Shown here one piece after another: positions 34,101 through 46,100 of a DNA stretch of 64,000 nucleotides (position 1 is the first letter of the stretch; each line of letters opens with the position of its first letter). The notes under the pieces were generated by a model, which was not told where the DNA came from, searched no databases, and worked only from the letters and a program-made list of their open reading frames with translations. The stretch is from Meandrina meandrites (lineage: Eukaryota > Cnidaria > Anthozoa > Scleractinia > Meandrinidae). The stretch spans positions 46,635,315 to 46,699,314 of the forward strand of contig OY855904.1 in NCBI GenBank assembly GCA_963693305.1, read 5' to 3'. The translations under genes were made by a program, and so were the position numbers.

Positions 34101-37100
34101 CTCTTATCGATCTCTTCATCTCATAATACTTTTCAAACTCTGATTTAACCAAAAGAAACTCTTCATGGCTTATCTTATTGTCTGTCAAAGCTTTAGAGAC
34201 TATGTCTTTCACTGTGTTTATCTTCGCTTGGCAGACAGAGACGGTCTTCTCATGCTTACTCACCTTTTTTGAGATGATCTTTGCAAGACTCGCTGTTGCT
34301 ACGCTCGTTAAGGCACAGACAGCCCCGACAGCTCCCAATGCGACAGAGACGGGAATACCGACTCCTGTAAGTCCTGTACCCAGTCCTCCACCGCAGAGAG
34401 CGACAGACAGAGTTCCGCTGCCTGTAGACAGATTGAAAAGATAACTCCTTGCCCTCTTATACTTTTTGTACACTTTTTCACAATCATGTAGATCCTTCTC
34501 TAGAAGGGATAACCAATCTGAACACTGTTTTAATCTGAAGTTATCACCGGTGACTTCGGTCGGCAACTGAGGGTATATCTCTTTGTAACTCTCCATTTAC
34601 TTTCTCTTTTGATTATTTTTAAGTTGTTCAACGAAGTAGACAACGACGGCGACTATCAACAACCAAGCATTCTTTGCAAGAAAACCGATCGCCTCACCCG
34701 CTGTTTTAAAGATAAAACTTGCTATCGCACCGATCATTCCGGGAAGTATCTCTCCCAACTTCTTTCCTATAGCTTTAAAACCGTTACCTACTCCTTTACC
34801 CAATCTCGACAGACCGCTCTTAAGGTTAGATACGATCACACCGATCACTGCGCCCACAGCGGAGAGAACAGCGAAGGCGGTGAAACCGTACTTTTTAAAG
34901 ATCGCTTTGACTCTATCTCTGAGTGACATTCTCTCCTCTATCGCTTCATTATCTCTCTCCAAATTCTCTATCTCTTCTCTCTGAAGATCAATATCGTGAT
35001 CAATGTTCTCTCTCTGGTCTTCTCTCACCTCTTTACGAGAAGACTCTAAGGTGGTAATTTTCTCTCTTCTCCTCGATATCTCTCTCTCATTGCCCTCAAT
35101 CACCTCCTCTGCGGTAGGTCCGAGACTCTCTTTTATCGTTTTTGGTAATTTATCGTTCGGTTCACCGTCTGATTTAAAAAGAGTGTATGCCTTACCTCCC
35201 TGTCTTTTCAGTCTGACTACCACTCGATCAAACTTGTCAAGGGCGGCTGTGAAAGAGGATTTAACGGGATTGACCTTCGGATACTTTCTCTTAACTCTTT
35301 CCCAAGCTTCATCTCTGTTCTCTTCTCTCTGCATAAGAGAAGTATTATCATCATCAATAAAAGAGGTCTCATCATAATTAGGATTATCAAAACCTCTGTC
35401 ACGATTCGATGTGGATGTCATAGGTATCATCTCTCCCTCATCATCATCATCACCGGGATCGACCGGTTCAAAAGGATTATCTCTATCAGTCTCTGTCGGG
35501 TCAACTTCCATGATTCTTTACAAGATAAGTAAAGAATCTTTAAACTTAAAACAGTCTACTCGCAACATAACCCAAAGCCAACATCCCTCCTCCGACGTAG
35601 GCCATCTCACCCACTCTCTGATCATCACTCGGTCGATAATAATCAGAGAGTCGAGGTTCTTGAAGAGAGTAATCAGGATGTGTCTGAGAGTAGAGTTTGA
35701 AAGCCTCATCAGTGTTTGAGAGATTCTGCGAAGCCTGATGCTCTTCATCCCTCTGCTGATTATACCAATCCAAAAGTCTCTGCCTCTTCTCTTGGTAAGC
35801 TGCGTAATCTCTTTGATACTTTTCCAAGGCTTTATCGTGTCGAATTCTCTCTGTGTCCGTATTCGATCCGCTCAGATACTTTGCCAAATAAGAACCTCCG
35901 ACAAATGCCGTGGCGTTTAAAACCGCTCCACCTATCATTAACGCAATGGTAGCCATATGAATATTATTGGTGAAACCTTTAATATGAATATAATGCAGAA
36001 CCTTTAAGAGGGTAAAATCTTCTGTTTTTCCAAATAATCTTTCAAGTACATACTTCCGGAAAGAACAGCGACCCATTTACCGTAGTTAACAATGCTGGAT
36101 GAGGGATCGTTTATAAATGATTCTTTAATGGCCTTCTTCGCAATGTATCCGACTCCCGCAGAGAGACCGATCAAAACGGATGCATCAGTGACGGTCTTCA
36201 CGAGTTTATTCTCTGACATTTTTACTCTTCAGTGATTATCTTTAAGCGATTCACACAATGCTGTTTACACAATGCTGTTTACGAAAGTTTACGAAAGTTT
36301 ACAGAACGGTATCGTAAGAATTTTCCTTCCTCTTCTCATCTTCGATTCTTTTTAACTCCTTTTCTCTTAGTTCATCTTTACCGTCAATCTTTATGGTCAT
36401 ACGACCGTTATACTCTCCGCATTCACACATTCCCCCTCCCTCAGGTATCCTTACTCCGCAGGCGCAGTTTTCTTTCGGTAACATTAAATATATGACGACT
36501 TCTAAAAGAATTGCTGTGAGAAATGAAACAATGACCGTTCTCCACATTTTAAAGAGGGGAGTAACTCTTTAATCGATCTTGTTTATAAGTATCATACCGA
36601 ACTTCTTATAACCTGAACCCAAACCGTCAAAGACTGTGCGGGCATCCGAGGTCTGTATAGACAGTTTTGTGTTTTCGTATATATCTATTACGGAGATGAA
36701 ATTATACGTTTTGAATCCCTTGCTTGAGTTGGGTACCGTGATGTTGATATTATCGCTGAGTTTCAAAAAGGGTGCGGGATTCAGAATGAACTGAACTGTT
36801 CCGTTATCATCATCTCCGCTCGTCTTTAATCCGTCGATGAGAGATATCGAGTAGACTCCCGGATTCTTGATTATTATTTTCTCTTCATCGTTGTCATTCA
36901 CGATAAAATCGGATGGATCACTCTGTCTGGTGTACCGAGTGTGTGATTCTGTTCCGTTTGCAAAGAATCTGATGAAGCTATCATTGTTATGTTTAAGATA
37001 ACCTTTGTAAAAGACTTTTTTTACAGTCTCATCGACGTACTTTCCCATCTTAGTAATCTCTCTCCGTATGATCGACTCGACTGTTCTGTTAACATAATTG

Positions 37101-40100
37101 ACATTCGCTGCAAACGTGGCATCCGAAGAGGTTGCCTCTTTAATATTCTTTATCTCGTTTCCGCTCATGTCGAGATCGCCGGTCATTTTATCTCCCGTTT
37201 TACTCACCTTGTTGTCCGCATAACTCTTATTGACTGCATCTTTATCACCTACGGGATTGGCGAGGTTTATGATTCTCTTTGATTTGAGATCGAGATTCTT
37301 AGCCTTCTTTGAGTTAAGGTTCTTACTTGCTATCGCTCCCAAAGTGGTATCCTTCTTTGAGTTGAGGGAATCAATCTTTTTCAGTATCTCTTCTCTCTGC
37401 ATATAATCTTTCAAGTAAATACTTCCGGAGAGGATGGCTACCCATTTAAGGTAGTCGATCACACTTGTTGAAGGATCGTTCATATTAACAAAGTAACCGA
37501 ACCCTGAGGAGATACCTATCAGAACGGAGGCGTCATAAATAATCTTGAAGATCTTCTCTTTCGACATTTATCTTGAGAGAGAAGATCTTTAAATCACGAC
37601 GCAGGAGGTGGCTCTGAACTTTGTTCAGAGCATCCCCATCTTCGGTACGGGAATCTTTGATGCTATCGCAGGGGGAGGTTCCGTTAAGGGAGGTTCACTC
37701 AGAGATTTATCTCTCGACAGAACCTTTGTGTCTTTTCTGTAACTCATAAACATATTCAATGCGGTCAAGCCGATACCGACAAGAGAGATCGCGGTTGTGA
37801 AAGAGATCTCAGGAATCCACCCCTCTGCTGTTAGAGCAGATTCACCCGTCTCTCTCTCCTCCGGTTCAGTTGCCTTCTCTGCCTCACGTTTTATCTTCTC
37901 TTTCAACGCCTCCTTCGCCCTTTTGTTATACTCAGCGAGTTTCTTTCCTGCGGCGACCTTCTTGGGATCTTTCTCTTTTGTTTTGACATTCTCAACAGCG
38001 GGAGTCTTTGTGATCTGTTCAACTTCTTCTGACATTTAGTTACTCTTAAGCATCTCTTTAAATCAACTGATGTTGTTGATTTAAGTTAACGAGAGTTTAC
38101 ACAATGCTGTTTACGAGAGTTTACAACGGTGAAAAGAAAAAATCATCCTCATCAATGATTTCGTGTTTCTGTACCTGATCTTTACTCATATTTATGGTAA
38201 CTCCCCTTCCTTTACCGAAAGCGTTGGCTATTCTTTTAAACTGTTGCATAGTGAAAGCGATGAGATCATCACCTCCAGAAAGATCCTCATGTCGGAATCT
38301 TATTGTGACGGCTTCGCTGTTATCAATGGCTGAACAGAACTTTTCTCTCTGTTCTTCAGAAATGTTCACTCTGTGATCAACGTAACGCACCTTCTCTTTA
38401 GACATTTTAATAAGTCATAAGAAGTCTTTAAATCATTTTTCTACATACTGTTAAACCTTTTTTAGTTAAGCTTAACACCCTCTATTACCAATCTTCCGAT
38501 AATGAAAGGCTTGAGATCCCAATAAGGAATGTAGTGAGGTATTCTTATTAAGAGAACTCCTTCATCTCTGAGAATCTCTTCCTTCAAAGAGTCTTTCATC
38601 ACTTGATACTCAAAATCACCTGCACAGGAGTGAAAACAGGGAGTGAACCTTGAGTGCTGCGCACCGTCGTACTCGAATGCTAAACCTTTACCGAGAGGAG
38701 TGACCACGTCAGGGTTATAACCGTCCAACTCGAGGTTCTGGTAAGTCCAAGGATTCTTCAACCAATCGGGTCTCACCGTTCTGAACTCTTTTTTGAATAA
38801 CTCTTGAAATATCTTTCTGCACTTCTCTTCATATACTCCGAATGACATTTTAGATAACTCTTAAGAAGTCTTTAAGTTAAGCTTAACAGTCTTATTCATT
38901 CTCCTCATTCTCCTTAAAATTCTCCTCATTCTCCTTAAAATTCTCCTCACTCGGTCTTAACTTTACGTGCTTAGCAACCTTAAAGAGTCCGCTAGCTAAC
39001 GCTACCAATCTTCCTCCTTTCAAAACAAGAAGACCTGCGAAGTTCGACAGTTCACGTTTAACAAGATCATCGTTCTTCAAGTCATCTCTGAGAGCCTCCA
39101 CATCATCCACGGGAATCACATAGGAGATAAGAACACTCGCAGCAGAGATTGCTGACTCCACCAGACCGGTAGACACCTTCTTACCCATGACCGTCTTATA
39201 ACGATTGAAGTACTTTTTCAGATCCTTGGAAGAGAGCTTTTTAATGTCTCCCAGGCTCATCGCTTTACTGAGAAACTCCTCTGTCGATCCGAGTGATGCG
39301 AGGATTGCGAGTGATTCTCTCTTTGTCTCCAGATCGTCATCATCAGTCTGCTCTTCTATTTTCTCAGGCTGTACCTCATCAATGTAATCTTCAACGTTTG
39401 CCATCTTTGTTAATATGATTTATGATGCCTTTAAATTCTTAATATCACACTTCTTTTAAACCGGTATCTCAAGATAACACTCAAAAGGATATCTGAGGCA
39501 GAGACAGAGTCGAGAGTATCTCTCCTCCTTCAACATTCTGCAGAGTACTCTTTTCGTCTCGATGTCAAGATCTCCTCCGTAATCTTCAAACAGGGTCTTC
39601 ATGCCGACCTGAGAGGGATTGTGAAAAGCGACAACGCAGGCGACGTTCTCTCGGAAGGGTTTCGCGATCGAGGTCAACTGCTGTGTCAACACCCATACAC
39701 TCAATCCGTCGTGCCTCCCAGAGAAAGCGAGATCGATGAATTTATTGGAGCGTTGCTTAAGGTCTTTGGAGACGGCGCAGTCGTCAAGAATTAACAGGGT
39801 GTTGGTTCCGGAGAAGAGAAGTGACACGTCTGTAAGAAGGGAATCGATCTCATCTGAGTTGGAGGCATCAGGAGAGAGAACAAAGAAGCGTTTATCACCT
39901 CGGGCGAACCCGTGGTAGGTCCTGTTCTTTGCATAGGTCGGGCAGATCAGAACAATGTATTCAAAGACTTTTCGGAAGGGTCCTCGTAACTGCTCGATCA
40001 GGTACTTTGTTTTTCCGCAGTTTGTAGGTCCGGTTATGATCATGTGAAAGGGAATCTTATCTCTTAACTCTTTCATTTATCATTATCTTTTCGGTCTTTT

Positions 40101-43100
40101 ATACAAATATATTTTTAGTTTAGTAAAAATATATTTTACAATGAACGAAGTTCAGTACTTGATTGACTTTAAATCTTTGCTCATGATCTCCATCACCGCG
40201 TCAGCGACCACGAACATATGACAGGTGATGTTTCCCGATCCTCCGGTCTTTCTCTTGATCTCCAATTTGACACCGTCTTTTGTGTTGTTTACGCTCAGTC
40301 CTCCGCCATGAATACCGTTATCAGGAAAGGTTCTCAAATCAATCCAAAGACCGAACTTATCACCTGCGTAAAAATCCGTCTCTTTTACTGATCCCTTTGA
40401 ACCCATTCGTCTCTTAATGCATCTCCAGAAGTCAGACGGAATCATTCCCTTTGAGTAGAGTTGATTCGGCATACCATCGATATTGATGCTTACCGATTTG
40501 ATGTCTGGATTTACAAACTTCTCAGAGTCTCGTTTACCTCTGTCATAACTCTCTTCAAACAGTAAGAGTATACCCGTCATCGACCTCCTCGATATATTAA
40601 CATGCTCGTTAATCACACTATCATTCGGTTTTGAGATGGTAAAACTTTTGAGAAGCTGAACGTTCTCATAGTAAAATCCTTTACCCGTTTGGTAAGTTGC
40701 CATCGCCTCACGAGCCAATTGATCACTTTTGATGCAGTGGTACTCTAACTCAATGTTTTCAAGTTTATAATTCAGGGGTGTCTTTTTCTCTTCCGTTTTA
40801 TCATGATTTACGATTTCATTCACAGCCGGCAGTTGCAGCTCAAATGTAAGGTCATGATTAAGCACCCTCGGATACAGTGACCCGTTATCACTGAGAACAG
40901 GATGGTCGAGAGGAATTTCATGCTTTTTGTTGTGAATGGCCGCCATGGCGACCTCCTTTGTGTTAGAGGTGACTTTATCACCTGCGTCCGTTCTGAGTTT
41001 TCTCATATTCTCTGATGAGATTCCCTGTTTTAATCTGTCCTCTCTATCCTCAGTCTCAAGAAAGAGGTCATGGTAGGTTTGAAAGAGATCATATCTCACT
41101 GTATGCTGTAGTGTCTCACCTCCGAAAAGAACCTTGAGGTCTTTAACAAGGTTTCGACCAATATTATTTACGACGGTGTTGTTGGCATGACCGCTGACTA
41201 TCAGATCGAATATGAGTTTAACACTTCCCGGAACAATCACCACATCATCTGTCAATTTAGGTATTATCACTCGGATAAGATCTCCTGGATTATGAGATGA
41301 ACGATCGAATGTTATTCTGTTGATAGATGACTCTGCCTTAAGTCCGAACGGTTCTCTCGGTACTCGGTTCGGATTAATCTTCTCGGATACTGTAAGTGAC
41401 ATTTTAAAAGAGAGAGATGTTATTTTTAAATGAGTAATCTTTCAAAAATATACTACAGCACAGAGGGTTATTTGAAAGGATACTCCGCTGTATCGAAGTT
41501 GGCTTCCGCGGCCAAAGTCAGTGAGGATGAGGTGAGATATTGGTTAGAGAGACAGGCACTTTGGCAGATCTATCTTCCTCCGCCGAAGTATTTACCGAGA
41601 CCTCATTGGACTGTTGATAAACCGAATGAGATTCACCAAGCGGATCTTCTCTTTCTTCCACATGACAGGGTGGGAAGAAAGACTTATAGATATGCGTTGG
41701 TTGTGATCGATGTTGCAACGAGATATAAAGATGCTGAGGCGTTAACATCGAAAGAGAGTCAAGAGGTAGCGAAGGCCTTTGAGAGTATTTATAAAAGAAA
41801 GCTCCGGTGGCCAAAGACATTGATTGTCGATCCCGGTAAAGAGTTTATGGGTCATTTAACAAAGTTGATGGATAGACATAACGTAAAGATACAGAGAAGC
41901 GAAGCGGGTAACCATCGAGCTCAGGCCTTCGTTGAGAGAGCGAACAGGACTTTGGGAGAGAGATTATTCTCTCATCAGTATGCGCAAGAGATGGTGAGTG
42001 AAGGGAGATCAAGAGTCTGGGTGAAGAGGTTGCCAGCGGTCATGAAGGCCTTAAACTCTGAGGTGATCAAAATCACAGGTAAAGAGCCTGAGAAAGCCCT
42101 CGGTTTAAAAGAGGTTGAGATTAGAGAAGTAAGTTACAAAAGACCTGTCGGATTAAAGGAGAAGAGATTGCCTCCGGGTGTTCAGGTAAGGTATCTTCTC
42201 TCTCCCGGAGAGGATGAGGGAGGAGAGAGAAGAAGAGCGACTGATCCTATCTGGAGTATCGAGGTTTATAATATAACTCGTGTGGTGATCTCTCCCGATC
42301 AGCCTGTGTTATATTATCTTCTCGATGGACCGAAGAGATCGTTTGTGAGGGAAGAGCTTCAAGTTGTACCGTTTGACACTGAGTTACCGCCCTTATAACC
42401 GTAAGCGAAGGTATGAATGTTATCCTCCCGTATTAATCTCTTATCATCGAACGGAGAGAGAGCAATTTTGTTAACCGTCTCGGTATACATGGTGTGTAGA
42501 TGACTTCTTATGACATTCATCTTTCTCATAGCGGGTTTATTATTAAACAAACAGTCTTTGTAATCGTTAAAACTTATAGTCTTCTTTATCACCGCCTTCT
42601 TGACACCCTTACACTTCTTCTCCTCGTAAGACTCCTCTACTCTGTATGAGTAGAGTTTTGCCCTCAGGCCGACAAACTCTGCGATCTGCTTCCCTGAGGC
42701 CTCGTCTTTGAACATGCCGATGACCTTCTTGTTAACACCTGTGAGAATACCGCTTGGGTGATTCTTCGGGTAATTACTCGTGTCGAATCTTAATTCTATA
42801 TCGGAAGAGATGTCTCTGTAAAAATCTTCTGTCTCTATCTCATAGGCGAGGCTATCCGTGTCTGTAAAGAGTAATTTAGCGCTATCTCCGTACTTGGGTT
42901 TGATGTAATTATAGTGAAAATCGTACATCAAGGTCTTACTCAAGTCAAGGATTGACATGCCGAGGTAGACGGGTTTATTAAAGTATAACTTTACCTTCTT
43001 CATATGAACGGCAGCGAGATTCTTAGAGAAGATTGTGTGATGTTGATAGTTGGGTTTACATGTCAACTTCTTTGCCTGGCTCTCTCGAGTTACCAATCTT

Positions 43101-46100
43101 ATGTCTACTCTGTTTCTGATGTTCTCCATAGTCTTACCGAATACGGAGTTATTCATCAACTTGAAAAAGTCTTTCTCAAAATCGTTCTGTGCCTTCGCTC
43201 TGAGATCGGTGTTAAGATCGATATACGGCTTTAGCCAAGCACACTCTGTGAATGTGATCCCTCTATGAATCTTGGTGAGTTTTAATCCGAGAGAGAGATA
43301 GAGTTTAAGAGTTTCGTGATGAATAACGTACTTGGTCTTGTTGTTTAGATTGGGGATCAGTTTCTCAACCTTATTCACGGTGAGTCTCTCCGGCGCTAAC
43401 GGATAGTCGTTATGCAGGTCGTGAAGTTTTTCAGGATACTCCAAGTCTACCTCAAGTATGCAGGGCATACTCTCCCAATTCTTCAACTCCTCTTTAGACA
43501 TAAATCTGAAACAGTCAGTCGGCAGAGGTTTACACATTGCCCAACCGTAGAGATTGTTTGCGTCTAGATAAGATATGTACTTGGTCGGTTGATCGGGATC
43601 ATAATCTTTCATATAAGGGTTGTTTGCCTTTCCATATCTTGTAGAGATCATTGAGACTCCCCCTCGAATACCTTTCTCAACCATCATTAAAATGTCGTAA
43701 TCGGTTAATAACTCCAGTCTGACCTTTGTAATCTTTAAACATGCATCCCAAGCAAGACCGGGCGCTGTGTAATAGAATGCAGGATCGAGACGGTAATTAT
43801 CAAGGCAAACATCTCTGAAGTTTTCAAAGACATCGGAGAGAAGAAGAACATCACTCTTGAGATAGAGGTTATGGTAATCCCTCACGGTCTTCATGTCAAA
43901 TACATCCCAAACCTTCTGTGCGTGTATGTAATCCTCTTCTGAGATTCCGCTGTCATTAAGTATTGAGTGAAAAGCCTCTTTAGGTGGAAGGTGATCGGCA
44001 GAGAGTTTATTAAAGTTATCAAACCAATCGTAGGGAAAGACACCCTTTCTTTTGATAAGGTCTAACTCATCACCTTGATAAAATTCTGTAAGATTTTTAA
44101 AAGAGTCTTTTGTAAGATTCTTTACCAAGTTATCGAGGCTAGCCGCCATGAATTTGAAAGAGTCTATGAATCTTAATTCACGCATAACCACTTTCTCTTT
44201 TCCCTCTTTATTAATGAATCTGTCAACAATGATATGCTTGGTAAATGAGATATACTTCTCCTCGTTGTTGGGAATGCAGTCTATATATCCCTCTGATTTA
44301 CCGAGGTTTTTGATGAAGAGATGACTGTCGTAACCGGAGAGATTGTGAAAGATGACAGGATAGAACTTGGGTAGTCTGTATTTTAAATTACACATGCTAT
44401 GGGCAGCGCCTCTAAACTTTCCGGTGAGATGACAGTGATCGCGAACCTTTTTAAATCTTGGATCATCACACACTTTGGGTATACCGCTCTCACAGATGTG
44501 GCAGATATTTGCCTTTTTATAGTTGATCTTATCTTCTTTTGTCATCACCATCTTCTTTGGTTTTTTAAACTTATTATAGATCTCCTTGATATCTTCCTCC
44601 AAAGACTCTATGAATAACAGAGGGATGTCTTCGTCAGGAGATTCGGCTGTGTACTGTCTAAGGTGGGGTGCGAGAATGTTATCATCGAAGCATTTGATGA
44701 GATAACTGAAACCTGATGGTCTGTGCTTTTGGTATCTGTTTGTGAAGCTTTTACCGTCATCCGGTTGGCATGTGTCAATCTTCTCTGTGAAACATTCAAA
44801 ATCAGCATAAACAACAAAGGGAACTCGCTGCTTTCGATAATAATTCTTAAATAAGATATATCTTGGTCCTAAGAATTTTCCTTCGTCATCTTTAAACATT
44901 GGCATCTCTATCTTGACAGCCTTGTTATTCTGGCAGTACTCTTTATGTTTATCCAGTGATTTCTCTGAGTGAAACGAGTTTAAGCATCTGTAGCAGAAAT
45001 GTATCTTACCATTATGATTACTTTTCTGCTTGGATAACAGTCTCGACATGTTCTTGATCCAACAGAAGTGATTGGTCTCTTTGTTTGCGATAAGGAGAAG
45101 GTTTATCACCTGTTCACAATGCTGCTCATTCTTTTTGCTTATTCTCAGAGGGTAAACAACACCTTCATAACCGAATACATTGATTGCGTAATTGTTCTGC
45201 TTTTCAAACTTATCTATCTGTTTAAGTGATACGGGAAACTCGATACCTGTCCAGTCAAACTTCTCTGAATCTTTTTTCATCTGTTTGCTGAGTCTATCAC
45301 CATCTCTCTCTGCAGGAAACACTGCTGAGGTTACTGCCCACTTAAAACACTCATTATCTTTTTCATTCTTAACGTTGATGATCGCCTTCTTATCTGCCAA
45401 CTTTTTAGGTAAGGGAATGTAAGATGAAGCAGACAGAGGATTGTAAGGGTTAATGTTGATGTCAAGGTGTTCTACTCGGTCAAATTGCCAACCGGAACCT
45501 CTGTTATGAAAATTCTGTATCAATTCAAAGATTCGACTCGTCATCGTATTATATAAGTCAGAGAGATCGGTTGCCTCTGTTATTATTACCGGGTCTGTGG
45601 GAAAGTACCATATATTTATGTCAATGTTGCCAGTGGCAGGATTCTCTTTGGTAAACCTTACGGTGAGAATTAACTTGACTGTTATAGATTCCTTACTCTT
45701 TATGAGATCTATAACCTTCGGTTTTACACTATTAATAAATGTCTTTTCATCCATACCGTCTACTCCATCCACTCTGAATGTTTTAAAATAACCCTTTATG
45801 GCTGTCTTGTGCTCTTTGGGTGTGAGGTTATCATACCTCTTAAATATACGGTTCACTCTCTCTTTTAGACTGTTAACTCTTTCATTAACAGTCTTTTTAA
45901 TCGGTTCGGGGACTTGAGATATTATCCAGTCTGCAAACTTGTTTATCTCTCTCTTTACCGGCTTTGCAGCCTTAGAGGCAAGATTCTTTAGTTGTGATAC
46001 TTTAGAGGTATTTTCAGGTTTTGACGGTTCGAGGATAGGGATATCAATCTCAGGTATGGATTGATCGATTATGTTTTGAGGTATGGGAGGATTTTTAGGT

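Noticed and set aside
35957..36076. N-terminal extension of the small membrane protein to 36076
   Set aside because: The extension overlaps the neighbouring gene, and the promoter box sits at the usual distance from the ATG at 35956.
31261..45791. Many open frames opposite to the viral genes
   Set aside because: They are antisense shadows of dense coding sequence and lack promoter boxes at the conserved distance.
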